From the NCBI GenBank assembly GCA_031213475.1, contig JARUPZ010000006.1, positions 4,646,045 to 4,710,044 on the forward strand: a stretch of DNA of 64,000 nt. Reading direction: 5' to 3'. The notes under the pieces are model-generated. The model was not told the DNA's origin. It searched no databases and worked only from the letters and a program-made list of their open reading frames with translations. A program made the position numbers and the translations under genes. Shown piece after piece: positions 11,436 to 22,485 of this stretch (position 1 is its first letter; each line of letters starts with the position of its first letter). Origin of the DNA: Nereocystis luetkeana. Taxonomy: Eukaryota; Sar; Phaeophyceae; Laminariales; Laminariaceae.

Positions 11436-12199
11436 AACCTAACTACCTACCCTCTCTGATCACCTACCCTCTCTAGCTACCTTTTCGGGGGAGACAGAAA
11501 AGGACGTAACGTCCGATATATATATGACGTAGACAAATCTTCGACAAGCGGGATTTTCGGTGTTCCAGAAGGTGCTTACAGCATAACTCCTGTCTTTTGC
11601 CCACCTTAAAAAATCAAACTTCAAAAAGGGGGGGGGGCTTGTCCAGCCATGCACATATCACGTGCTTACCCATAAACTTCCGCTACTACTTCCGGCTTCC
11701 TACGTATGAACTTCGTGCCTTCCTGTCGGCGCCAATAACTACTTGTTGCCTCGAGTTCGGTAGGCTCGTTTCTGCTTTCTCGCCATCATGTATATTTTGC
11801 CCTAAGTCAGTCAACGATACCAATATTATTATAGACTTGATTGTTCGGAATCAACGGCGTTCGGTTTTCTTTCTTCTGTTTCAACGTTCTGACCTCAATC
11901 AGTATCGAGCTCGCGCTCGTATAAAAACGCCTGTATGTAGAACAGCTGCAGTGCACTACAAAATAGGTACTACTGCTGTGTACGTGGTACAAGCTTTCGA
12001 AGGGGCCTGAGAGGACGTTTCCTGGATGCTCCTGGATTTTTCGTATAGATAGGTGGTACTGTGCGTACGGGCGGAAAGACACCCTGCTCTGGGTTGGCAA
12101 CATGATCCCACGCCGGCGGGACCTCACCAAGCTCAAAGCCCTGTAGGATGGCCCTGGGGACATAGATTGCACCCGCAGGGTTGACAGCGAAGCTACTCT
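11436..12199. other. Intergenic, probably 3' flank of the minus-strand gene at 12200
   Basis: The minus-strand frame 11970-12203 stays open and GC-balanced (NPAGAIYVPRAILQGFELGE). It lies past the predicted stop of the gene at 12200-12832 and matches nothing I know. It could be 3' UTR or an exon of an alternative model. Confidence 0.3.
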
Positions 12200-12832
12200 T
12201 CATAGCCGGCCGCAGTCAGCCACCATCTAGAATCAACCATCATAACACGCAAGGTCGAACCTGATAATACGTTGTTGGTGAAGAGGTGTGTGTTGTTGTC
12301 TTCACATCATATCAACATTCCAATGCCCACTGAAGGCCCTCTTGGACTTACCTGTCCCTTTTTGCCCTGTGGCACCAGCAATGTGGCGAGCGATGCTCCT
12401 GTGCCGACTCTCGAAACCTTGACCCTGCGAGCGAAAACATGCCCCCTTGTCGGAACGGCTGCAACCTCACGTTGACCTTCAAATACTTTATCTGCCGAAT
12501 CCTCGACCCGCAAGATCTCCCGCAGTCTTTGAGTTGCAGGTGTAGACGCAGACCGATCGTAGCGGGTTCGATTTTGTGCCGTTGGAGTAGTCGCTCCGCT
12601 CGCTGTGCTGTTCTGAGTTCTGGCGTCATATGTGTCGCTCGCGGAACAGCGACTAAAGAGTACAATCCAAAGCATAGAATATCATTGGCAATGGAAACTT
12701 CCCATTGTTTTCAAGCATTCTAACACACCATGCACCATGGTGACTGCTCTGCACTTACTTCCAAAAAACACTGCAGCACGGCCACACCACGGCCGACACG
12801 ACACGACGTTTGTTTGACAGAACAATCTCCAT
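12200..12832 (-). CDS. Possible small three-exon gene, function unknown
   Basis: The minus strand offers a fully phase-consistent model. Exon 1 is 12832-12759, starting at ATG (MEIVLSNKRRVVSAVV) and ending before GTAAGT. Exon 2 is 12652-12352, entered after CTCTTTAG and left before GTAAGT. Exon 3 is 12226-12200, entered after GATTCTAG, coding MVADCGRL and a TGA stop. Phases are 2/1 and 0/0, and the product is 133 residues. Exon 2 is Thr/Ser/Ala-rich at first (TASGATTPTAQNRTRYD), then more ordered (LREILRVEDSADKVFEGQRE, VAAVPTRGHVFARRVKVSRV). No signal peptide, membrane segment or family is recognised. The evidence is only the open frames and two consensus GTAAGT donors with matching phase. 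It could instead be the end of a longer gene or a chance arrangement. Confidence 0.38.
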
Positions 12833-14363
12833 GTTACTGGGACAAGCTTAACCGCCTCTGTGGACGCTGTGTTTGTCTACTTCGAAGTATATACGTGAAG
12901 CATGTCAGTTGTTGCGCGCTCGTATCTGGCAAACGGAGACTGCTGACACAAACGCCTACACACTTTCGGGGGTGACTACAGAGATACAGCAGTACAGGGT
13001 GAGATAGTCAATAATCGTAACTCGCCCGGTGGTTTTTCAACCATGGCGACTCAAAGTAGCAGTGTGTTATTTAGTCTACGGCGCGTTCGTCGACGTCGGA
13101 ATTTTCGAAAATAATCGAGTTGGTTCTGTCAAAATACAAATTTAGAAAACAATACAGAGACCACGCCTTATTAGTCAAACAAGATACAAATACATCGATG
13201 TTAGAGTTAATCAGGTATTATACGAAGCCTAAATAAAAACCCCTGTTTTGCGGATTTCGCTCAAAATCGGTTCGTAGGTTCCTTGAGGCATGACGAAAAC
13301 GATGGAAAATCCTCGCGATCGCTTAATTTGTTGTTCATCAAGACATACTGCGTGCGCACGATCCCCTATCTATGCAAAGGTAAAAGATGCTTCGAGGAGT
13401 AGCGCAAAAAAATGGGATTCTCGGTCCAATAATTTTTGTTAAAGTCTGGATTTTTTTTCGGTTATATAGTCAAGGGCGAGCCGAAGGTACCACCAACTGC
13501 GCCTTTTTATTTGTGATTTATTTTCGTCTGTTGGGGCCGATACCAACTTTCGTGATGTTCTGAACACACGCCAAGTTCAAGAAAAGAAGATGCAATTAAA
13601 TGGCAGGCGCAATGCGTCCGGAACACTATAGCGAAGCACGGGTCACGTTTTCAGCTCGAAATTCGAAAAAACGGACTGAGAAAGTGCCTGACCAACTCAA
13701 CGTTTAAAACTTTGGTGTTGGCCCGCCTCTACTGTAGCTCGAAATAGACGTCACTTTCTACGAGTCCGGAACAACAGCTGAAGCAAATGAGATAAGAAGG
13801 CTGTAAAAAATTCAGACGGTTTGCGACCAACCGCCCGACCTCGCATTGTACATGTACTTATTTATCGCAACGGTGATGTACCCGTCCAACGCTCCTCCGT
13901 CTGCTGCAAGTTACTTGCCCAGCAACGCGGTGTCTCGCCTGTCAAAATACGAGGGCGTACCGGGGAAACCCCGCGCGTGTGCTCGCGGGAGTGTAAGCAG
14001 AGAATGTGCGCCCGTGCTGAGGTCTTCGTTCTCAACGCTGGGAATGCATGGTGCCCACCAACCTAAAGCTCAATCAAAATAGTTTGGGGTTTCTCGTCAA
14101 CCCGACCCTTCACCAAAAGAGTGTTGTGAGTTTGATCGATACTACTAGCAGTTGCAGCTCTCGAAATAAGGTATGACGGGTGCTAAATTTGAATAGCCAG
14201 AACTTGCATGCATGCATGTATACTTCCGTGGCTCATCCACATGCGCGACCACCTCGAGGCTAATGCAACACGCACTTACTTCCTGCTCTGGATGTGTATG
14301 TTTGTAAAACTGTTTTCGCTATCCCCCCCTTCCAAATGATGAACGATGAAACACGGCCTACAG
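12833..14363. other. Intergenic, upstream region of the beta-helix gene
   Basis: No supported gene. The first exon of the beta-helix gene should lie toward the right end of this stretch. One candidate is the ATG at 14244, whose frame (MRDHLEANATRTYFLLW) could be spliced from a GT near 14296 or 14300 to the acceptor at 14363 in matching phase. Confidence 0.35.
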
Positions 14364-15450
14364 GACAGTTGCCTCGGGCGCTCCGCTTCTTCTGCTCCTT
14401 CTCTTCGCGGGCGTCTGCCACGGGGTGGTGGAAACGTGCGAAGAGCTGCAGGCGGCGTTCGACTTGACCAAGACCCAAGACGTCGTCATTGAGATAGACC
14501 CCTGGGCCTCTATCGACTGCCCCTCTTTCACCACGATGAGCATGGACTCGAACGCCCTCACGGTAGTTCCTAACCCAACCCTGAGCTTCTCGCGGGTCGA
14601 TCTGTTCAGAGTCCGATTCGAGGTAACGGGCGGGGCGAAGCTATTCTGGGAACCGGAAGTGCGGTTCGTGGGGGGAGACTCCCGGGACGTCGACGGAGGA
14701 GGGGTGTTCGTCGGAGAGGGCTCGTCTGTTCGCTTCTCGAACGATCTGGACATGACCGACGTCGCGATCGCCAGCGTGCCCGAAGAAGGCGAGGACTTCG
14801 CCTCGTACCAGCTCACCGGCGGGTGCGTCTACACCGACGGCTACTTCAGGGTGGACGGCGAGGCGGTGTTCACACGCTGCGAGAACTCGGGCGGCGGGGA
14901 GAGCCCCCCCGGTCCCGCCGGCGGGGTGTACGTCGGGGAGCAGGGATCGGTGCTCTTCAAGGGTGGGGTTACGATGTCAGAAGCGTCCATCACCGACAAC
15001 GAAGGAAACAACGGGGCGGGCATCTTCAACCGAGGGAAGGTCAACATCAAGGGAGACTCGGTCTTCAACGACCTCCGGGCGGAGTCGGGCGGCGCCTTCT
15101 TCAACGCGGCCGGCGGCGTGATCAACTTCAGGAACGGAGCGACCGCGCTGTTCACGGACTGCTTGGCCTCCGAAGAGATTGGTGGCGCGTTGTACAACGA
15201 AGGGTTCTTCAGGTTTTCCGGTCCAGCCCTTTTCGTCAACTCGGATGCCCCCGCCATCTACGTCGCACCTGGCGGTGAGACCGTGCTGTCGGAGCGATCG
15301 GCGTTCTGGGCCAGCAGGGACCCTGAGAATCCGGCGGTCCTAGTTGCCGCGGGAGGACAGTTGGACATCCCCAGCTCCGTTGTGTTCTACGAGACCACCA
15401 ACTCTGACTGCAGCACGGTGTTGTACCTGGACGATGACACGTGCCTTTGA
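14364..15450 (+). CDS. Secreted beta-helix-type repeat protein
   Basis: The frame starts at a splice acceptor (CTACAG ending at 14363, with a pyrimidine run upstream) and runs about 361 codons to TGA at 15448. Its first residues, TVASGAPLLLLLLFAGVCHG, look like the core and cleavage region of a signal peptide. The true start must lie in an upstream exon, because TGA at 14347 closes the frame and no ATG follows it. The rest is a run of short beta-rich repeats with Gly turns: GGGVFVGEGSSVRFSND, GGVYVGEQGSVLFKGG, GAGIFNRGKVNIKGDSVFND, GGAFFNAAGGVINFRNG and GGALYNEGFFRFSGPALF. This pattern is typical of right-handed parallel beta-helix (pectin-lyase-like or polymorphic-outer-membrane-type) proteins. 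Seven Cys residues fit an extracellular location. No catalytic motif of a polysaccharide lyase is visible, so an enzyme activity cannot be claimed. A broken paralogue fragment lies at 24420-24530. Confidence 0.75.
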
Positions 15451-16177
15451 CGGGGGCGTCCGAGCACCCTAGCTTGCTTCATTCGCTGGTTCTGCATCCC
15501 GAACCAAAGGCTGAATAACAAATCCTAGGTTGTGTCCTGTGCGGAAGACTTGCGTGTTTGGGTGCGAGACCGGACTGTGCTTTATTTTGTATCAAATATG
15601 TGGGGCGGGGGCGCCAGCGTCGGCGTGATTTTTGCAGCCTTCGACTTGCTTTTGTGACTGGCTTGATCCGGTCGCCCAATCGTTTCAGGTTGAGACGGGC
15701 AACGTGGAGAAGACATCTGTCGGTGACGTATGCATCTTCTGTTAGGAGTCCTCCTCCCTCACTCCTGCTGTACTACTTTTGTTTTGTCTGGAATTGGAGG
15801 AGTCGAATGGTATTCTACCATTTGGAGGCTTGGTCATCTGGACGACTGCAGTCGGGTATAGTTAGAAAAGCCGGCTGGTATCATGGTGTGGTGTCAACAG
15901 TAGTATAGTATCCTTGTACGGCAGAGGGAGGGGTACAGGTGTGAGCGAGACGGAGATAGCAGGAGCTGCGATAGAGGTATCTGGTCGAGGGGGGGGGGGG
16001 GGGGGGGCTCTCTCTCCCACAACTCTAAGTAACGGTAATAGGACCAACTCATTTCGAAAAATGCTCATTCAAAATAGGTGCTACCAATATCCTAGTACGT
16101 GCTGGAGATAACGCAGCGGTTGGGCTATCCACCTCGCTGCGGTATGGTTGTGCAAGAGAGACATGTACATACAGCAC

Positions 16178-16179
<2 letters not shown>
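15451..16179. other. 3' flank of the beta-helix gene, no other gene seen
   Basis: Probably 3' UTR and intergenic DNA. No polyadenylation signal stands out. A poly(G) tract lies at 15990-16007. Confidence 0.4.

Positions 16180-16214
<35 letters not shown>
16180..16214. repeat. (AT)n microsatellite
   Basis: An uninterrupted TATATA run of about 35 bases. Confidence 0.9.
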
Positions 16215-16218
<4 letters not shown>

Positions 16219-16236
16219 GTGTGCCCAACCCCCTAG

Positions 16237-16600
16237 ACAGTGATCTGTGTCGCTATAGATGTATTGTTCCTTAAGTAGCACGCTTCTTCTAGTCATCACC
16301 TTGGCCCTTATGGTAGATAGTATATACTTACCTTGTCGCGGCCTTGCAGCAAGGAGGGCGGGGGGGGGGGGGGGGGAGGAGATCCGCTCATCGTATTGGA
16401 CACCAGTTACACTACCTGTAGTATCAGCTCCTCGACAGTAATCTGTATCGGTATATGTGTTATGCCTAAATGTGTACTCTTCTTCTGGTCATCACCTTGG
16501 TCCTTATGGTATGTATTTACCTTGTCGGGGCCTTGCAGCAAGGAGGGGGGGGGAGGAGGAGGCCCGCCCATCGTATTGTAGTATCAGCCCTTGGACAGTG
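16237..16600 (+). repeat. Tandem duplication, two units of about 190 bp, each with a poly(G) tract
   Basis: Both units share GACAGT.ATCTGT.TCG, CTTCTTCT.GTCATCACCTTGG and CCTTATGGTA, then CCTTGTCG.GGCCTTGCAGC followed by AAGGAGG and a G-run (16351-16376 and 16546-16561). Each then has a CCGC.CATCGTATTG block. The G-run differs in length between the units. Confidence 0.8.
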
Positions 16601-17748
16601 ATATGTACCACTGTTGTTTAGGCAGAGCAGAGAACAAACGACAAGGATCAACAAGAACCACAAGGGCGATTACAACGGAGAGCACAGAGTGGCCGAGGTA
16701 GGCGTAACCGCCGTCTATGAACTCGGTAACACAAGCGCTCTTGCCGCACCTTTCTTTCTGTGGTCGATGGCCTTTCGCAAATGGCCGACTGTGCGGTCAC
16801 GCAAACCAAATAAATATCGTGATTAATTTTCGGTGCGAGGTTTTCCTGCCAACGTTTTGGGCCAAATGTCAACCCTTGCTACATACGAACTATATATGCA
16901 CCAAAGAGGGACTGCTGACGAGGTACTGTAGTATTACTGTGCTTTGCATCTATCTGGTATCTAAAGATCCTAGTCAATCTGCGCAGAAGCCACAGGTCTA
17001 ACCTGGTTGGAGATGGATACTCGTAATAACAAACGGACACAGTATGAAACGGAAGAGAAAGCCGGCTTGCTCTCTAACTCAGGCAGAGCACGCAGGGAGG
17101 TCGATACATCCTCGGCAAGTAACACCACGTCTAAATCTGCATGGTTGGGGCAATACCGTCATTGGGCGACTCCTGTCGGTTCACCCCGCGGGAATCTTTG
17201 CGCCACTCGATTCACAGCGCCGCTTTTTTTTTTCGTATCGTCGAGGGCAAGTTGAACGTCGAAATAATCGTCGCAGTCGAACGTGTCCGCTTGTTACATC
17301 ACCGGCTCATGTTGCCATGATCGCGGAGGAGAGCGGTAGACATGTATCACGCCACCGCCAGATACACACAGAACGGCCAGTGCCTCGTGTCAAGGGCTCC
17401 TCCGATACATGTACCACACAGAAATATGTCGTACCAAGATGGCCACCGGCTTCACTGACACATGTATGAGTCGTATCATGCACCTGGAGCGCCACAGGTC
17501 CTTGTTGTCACCCGGGTCGTACCATCCCATATCACCAGACTACTCCGAATAGCAGTCCACACAGCTCAGGGAGTAATCGGGGGGCTAATCGCGCAATACG
17601 AAACCTCAATCCCAAATCCCTGTGTTCAGTAGTAGTAGTATCAACCATGACGGTATCACGAGCAGCCCCCCCACTCGACTTGAGATACGACTGGTCCCTG
17701 AGAAGCTATCACGTATTGCCAGGTAGGTGTAAACGACACACCTCAAGT
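16601..17748. other. Intergenic with a lone satellite-type unit at 16998-17245
   Basis: No supported gene. 16998-17245 matches the unit of the array at 23137-24412: GGATACTCGTAAT.ACAAACGG, then GAAGAG...GCCGGCTTGCT and GGTTCACCC. Confidence 0.5.
16998..17245 (+). repeat. Dispersed unit of the 245-bp satellite family
   Basis: Contains, in order, the landmarks of the 23137-24412 array: ATGGATACTCGTAATAACAA, GGAAGAGAAAGCCGGCTTGC, CATTGGGCGACTCCTGTCGG and TTCACCC. It is a single copy about 6 kb from the array. Confidence 0.65.
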
Positions 17749-17996
17749 GAGGCGTTCTACGATAGAGGTTCACCCTAATTTTTCTGAGGCTCCTCACGCG
17801 AGGAGCTCCATACCTCACCCGAAAACTGACTTCAGCAAAATTCGGACTGCTTGCTGATGGATAGTTCCATGGCCCGAGTGTACAAAGCGTCGTTTTCCGA
17901 ATACGAGACTGGCATTCCGACGATTCTGGGTTGAGGAACTTTTGTCACTCAGAAAACATTTAGCGGAAATGTGCTGCCTCTATCGTAGAACGCGTC
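17749..17996. mobile_element. MITE-B copy 1
   Basis: About 248 bp. The left end is GAGGCGTTCTACGATAGAGG and the right end CCTCTATCGTAGAACGCGTC, a 17-19 bp terminal inverted repeat. The interior has TCCTCACGCGAGGAGCTCCA, itself a small palindrome. Non-coding and non-autonomous. Confidence 0.9.
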
Positions 17997-18166
17997 AAGT
18001 TCCAACATAAACGGTTGCCAACAACGTATATATCGGCAAGCTCAACTTTCTCCGTAAATCATAGCCAAGGTTAAACGTCAATCCCAAAGTATATAGAGAA
18101 ACATTGAGGATTGAGGGTACAACGGCTAATCTCGCCACCAAGTCTCTCAATCTCGACTCCAGTATA

Positions 18167-18414
18167 GAGGCGTTCTACGATAGGGGTTTACCCTAAATTG
18201 TATGCGGCTCCTAACTTAAGGAGCTCCACATATCACCCGGAAGCTAACTTCAGCAAAACTTGAATTGCATCTCGAGGAAGAATCCTGTAGCCCGAGTATA
18301 CAATTACGTCATTTTTCGAAACAAAATTGACATTCCGACGATTTAGGGTTAAGGGGTTCCCGTCATTCAGAAACAAAATTGGAGAAATATGCTACCTCTA
18401 TCGTAGAACGCGTC
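18167..18414. mobile_element. MITE-B copy 2
   Basis: Same ends and interior as copy 1, in the same orientation, about 170 bp further right. The two copies differ by scattered substitutions, so they are separate old insertions or an old duplication. Confidence 0.9.
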
Positions 18415-18479
18415 TATAGATCTCCCAAGAGAAAGCGAGACTGTAACTACGGCAAGGGGAAAATTCCAAGGGGTGTCAC

Positions 18480-19050
18480 GGGAGACAACGGGGCGGGAAT
18501 TCCCATTGCGGATGGGACGGGAATGGGAATGGGCCGGGAATCCCACCGTGAATTTGGAGCTCCCCATTCCCATCCTGCCCATCCCACGATGAGTTGAACA
18601 ACCACTTGCTCCCCAAATGACCGATCTACTGTAGCATCCCCCCATCCCACTTGCTTCCCAATCCCGTAGTGGGCACGGCTTCTTCTCCCATTCCCATCCC
18701 CATTGTGGGCACGGCTTCTCCCATCACCATTCCCGTTGAGGGCACGGCTTCTCCCATCCCCGTTCCCCCCCCTATGCCTTCTATTCTCCCAGTGGCACGC
18801 CCACACACACATACATGTACCATACCACAACTGGTATTTTTCTGAAAATTTGGTTGAATGGCGGGAAGAACCAGAAGAGTTCTCCCGTCGCAGAAAACCT
18901 CCCAGTGGCACGCCCACACGCACATGTACCATGCCATATCGTTCTTTCAGAAGACCTCCCTGCGGCACGCCCACACGCACGTGTACCATACCATAACTAC
19001 TGGCATTATTCCGAATCTTGGATTGGATGACGGGAAGAACCAGAAGAGTG
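18480..19050. repeat. Cluster of short tandem blocks
   Basis: Three kinds of local repeat occur here: GGGAATGGGA-type units (18490-18580); three units of about 35 bp built on GGGCACGGCTTCTCCCATC (18665-18770); and three units of about 100 bp with GGCACGCCCACACGCAC and GTACCAT.CCATA (18785-19010). Similar CCCGTTCCCATCC blocks recur at 19490-19720. No gene is supported. Confidence 0.65.
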
Positions 19051-20582
19051 CAAGAATCCTCCAGTGGTTATGTTAGAGAGAGATAACGCGCCCGCTACCC
19101 ACCCACACAAGCACAAGGGGCGATGGCGGACCCCACTGGCGGCTCTGCTACTTAGCCTCTCCCACAGCCAAGCAGGTCACTGAAGATCAACGGTGTTGCC
19201 GCAGACGTGGTCGGTGCTGTCGCTGGGAGAAACAAGCAGACGTCAGGGATTTCTACAGATAAACGGTTGAGTCGTACACATCAGCAACAGTGCACCTGAT
19301 ACTTCTCGAGATTTTCCGAGCGACGTATGTGTGTACTGTGTTATGCCTCGGTTTCTGATTGGGGGCGTGTACCTCCCGTGTACCGTTGAGCAGCCCCATA
19401 TATTCCCCCTTAATCGTTCCGGTCGCGCCCCCATAGTTTTCCCCACATTTCTTAACTGTTTTCCAACTTCTCTATACGATACGCTAGCGCCGTCCCATCC
19501 CGTTGGCGTCGCGTTCGACTCCCCTTCCCGCCACAGGAACGAAACATATCCCAGCTTCCCGTCCCATTCCCGTCCCAAGTAAGAAGCAAGTGGGCGTTTC
19601 CCGTTCCCATCCCAACGGATGGCAACAATTTGACGATGGGATCCCCGTTCCCATCGCAACGGGGGGCAAAACAAATCCCGCCCTCGGCGAGCGGAACCCG
19701 ACCGTCCCGTCCCACGCGGTCCTCGTCTCCCGTGATAGCCCTTGGAAGGGTCAAGAAACGTGAGTGTGGCAATAAAGCCTCCAAAAAAAAATCAAGAACA
19801 CCGCGATCATATAGATATCGTACCGCCCGATATACGTTGGTCTCCATGCCGTGTACTCTGTAAGTAAGTGCAAAGCAGCAGCCCGTCTCTGAGATCGAAC
19901 GACCGAAATCAGACTTCAGCCAGCCCGACTACTAGGTATTCTGTACGTTGTTGCACAATTTACCAATATCCAAGGTGTACGAAACGATTCATCAAGACCA
20001 TCGGCATCCCGTGCTGCCGTATTAACCTTTCTCGGCGTATAGGTGCACTCCCCCAAGAACTCCTTAAGTTGCACGCTGGTTATTATAATATTTTTCAAGA
20101 ACATCCAATGCATACAGAGAGGGGAACCGACTGCTCCAAAATCCCCGCAAAACGACCAAGGAAATGATATACCACAACTCCATCACAAAGTAAGTCGCGG
20201 TCAAAGCAAAACGTGTCAGCGAGCAACGGTTTGACGAAAAAACGGCGTGCTGCTATGCCGGCCGCAGGTGGTCGATCTTCAAGCGCCCGTTAGTCACACG
20301 CTCCAGACATCTGCGTCCTGGAGAAGTACGCTACACAGGCACCAGCGAGAGACCTCACGGTAGGGTCGCCACTTTTTTAGTTCCATGTTGTATGGCTGGT
20401 TGAGCACCTCAAGTGAGCAACTGATAGTATACCGGTTAGCATGATAACTTTCGGTACAGTTGTACATTTGGGTGTCCGCAGTATCGCGTAGAACTGCTCA
20501 GAACATAAGGTGCCGCCAACACCGAGAGATTCCTCCAGCGCACACCCCTTTTGGGTGTAAAACTCCCGCTGATAACTCCACG
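19051..20582. other. Intergenic, no gene seen
   Basis: Frames in 19240-19860 are long on both strands only because of the CCCATCCC/GGGATGGG-type repeats. No domain is recognised. Confidence 0.4.
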
Positions 20583-20803
20583 ATTACGGGGGGGCATAGT
20601 AAATAGGCCCAACTATTGACGGTAAAAATAAGTAAATATATACCTGGTATTACGGGGGGCCATATTCAACAGGACCAAATATTGTTAGTAAAAATGGGTA
20701 AACATATAGGTGTTTATGTGTGCCATAGGTCCTGTTAACTATGGTCCCCCGTAATAGGTTTTTTGTGTACCGTAGGTCCTGTTTACTATGGCCCCCCGTA
20801 ATA
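20583..20803. mobile_element. MITE-A copy interrupted by a younger MITE-A
   Basis: The outer element has an ATTACGGGGGGGCATAGTAA left end (20583-20647) and a right half from 20757 ending GGCCCCCCGTAATA at 20803. The two halves join as a normal AGTAAATA-subfamily copy once 20648-20756 is removed. Confidence 0.88.
20648..20756. mobile_element. MITE-A copy nested inside another MITE-A
   Basis: A complete 109-bp element (TATTACGGGGGGCC to CCCCCGTAATA) of the GTTAACAGG subfamily, inserted in the middle of the outer AGTAAATA-type copy. The nesting shows this subfamily moved later. Confidence 0.9.
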
Positions 20804-20914
20804 CCTGCGATGGAGAGTCCCCGTCGCGTTACCAACTACAGATTGTAGCCCCCCCCGCTCGGTAGGCGGTAAGGCCTGTCCTCGTATTACCATGCATCAC
20901 AGACAGGGATATCA

Positions 20915-21150
20915 TACTGACACTCTGAATGACGAACGGGCAGTATGAGATGGAAGAGCGCGCCGGCTTGGTCTAGCTCGGACGGAGCGCGGAGAGAGGT
21001 CAATCAACCCTGGACCAATAAACACCCCCGTCTACGTCTGAATGGCTTTGGGCAACGGTGGCATCGGGCGACTCTAGTTGGTTCACCCACGACAATATTC
21101 CTTTAAACAACCGTTTCAAACAACGGATATTTTCAATGTTCTTGTCTGCG
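20915..21150 (+). repeat. Dispersed unit of the 245-bp satellite family
   Basis: GAATGACGAACGGGCAGTAT, then GGAAGAGCGCGCCGGCTTGG, CATCGGGCGACTCTAGTTGG and TTCACCCACG match the unit seen at 23137-24412. Confidence 0.7.
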
Positions 21151-21856
21151 GTTGGGAGATACGTTTTAAAGAAGCCAGCGCAGAGGACGTCGAGGCAGTG
21201 GAGTAAGCCCTCCGCCACAAAGACAGGAGTCAAAAACATGAAGACACGAAAAAGGAGTGGGACTGGTACCGCTCCATCCTTACACACCCACGGCTGGATG
21301 TATCGGTGCGCTACGTGAACTTCACGTTCTTGGGTGTGAGACTTTGTCACATTTGAGTTCGTTGGGCGTCGTGCCGCCAAGCGAATCTACGGCCGCGGCG
21401 TGGCAAGGATTGTGGCTGGGTTTCACCTCACGTGAGTCGTGTCTGTTCAGTACAACAACTAATGTTGCCACTGCTATTTTTGTCTTCCTCTCGTTCGTCA
21501 CCGGCCTCTATTAGGATGATCCCGCCGTCATGAGCTATTTTTCTGAGTTAGTATAGCATCGGCGGCCCATAGGGTCCGTATATTTGCTCAAAGACCCGAC
21601 AACCCTTGCGTAAGGGAGGAAGCGAGAGAGGCTGCAGAGGCACGTGACGTCAAGGCTGGCTGATTGGCTGATTGATATGCCAATATAATTCCAGGTAAGG
21701 GAGTTTCTGCGGCCCTCCACAAATAAATGACGTGCTTGCGGTACGAACGGTGTAGAAGATGATATATATATGCACCTGCTTGTCGCGCAGGTGAATTGCA
21801 CGGCAGGTAGTTGATAACCACGATCCTTGACAGTACTGATATGGGGGGAGGGGGGG
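21151..21856. other. Intergenic, no gene seen
   Basis: The open frames here are unsupported by any domain or splice pattern. A G-rich run at 21843-21856 precedes the first C-tail element. Confidence 0.4.
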
Positions 21857-22372
21857 TACTCGATAGGAGAGGAGGTGTACTTGAGCTCGTGCATAGCCGT
21901 AGTCGTATGACCATAGACCTTCGCATCCCTACAATGCCGGGACCGAGTACGTCGGGTTTCCAGGCAGACATTACTTGTACCAAGCTCGAAACGCCGTGAG
22001 GTGTTCGGCGAGCGGCATGAAGGGTGAGCTGCATCCTACTCAAAACCGTTTGTGAGGCGGACTTGCGTATGGATTGCAGCTTCAATTAGTTAAATAAATT
22101 GTCGGTGTGGCCACTTCCAGAGACAGCATTTGGGAGATAGATTATGTAACTGCCTCTTGAGTGCCTTACCATGAACACTGCTTGTTACGATGGATTCCCT
22201 TGTGCGGAGTAAAGGTTATTTACCTCGCACAAATGATCTAACTCGACGACCAGCAGTGGGGGACCGCCGACAAAACAAAAAGGCGGTGCGCTGATTGTCT
22301 ACAGTAGCTCACGTAGCGAGCGGCATGTTTTACAGGGTCGTTGTCAGCCGACGCCAACCCAACCTATATAAT
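21857..22372 (-). mobile_element. C-tail element, full length, copy 1
   Basis: Read on the minus strand, the element starts after a C-run with TATATAGGTTGGGTTGGCGT. It continues through AAGCTGCAATCCATACGCAA and CATGCATAGCC equivalents and ends CCTATCGAGTA followed by a C-run. It is about 515 bp without a long reading frame. The same sequence occurs full length at 51905-52416 and 55374-55880. Confidence 0.85.
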
Positions 22373-22387
22373 GGGGGGGAGGGGGGG

Positions 22388-22481
22388 TACTCGATAGGAG
22401 ATATGTACTCGATATCATGCATGGCCGTAGTCGTATGACCATAGACCCTCGCATCCCTACAATGCCGAGGCGGAGCATGTC
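22388..22481 (-). mobile_element. C-tail element, truncated copy 2
   Basis: This copy is joined head to tail with copy 1 across a shared G-rich run (22373-22387). It keeps only the last ~95 bases of the family (C-tail end) and is broken off where the SINE at 22486 begins. Confidence 0.85.
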
Positions 22482-22485
22482 ATTT

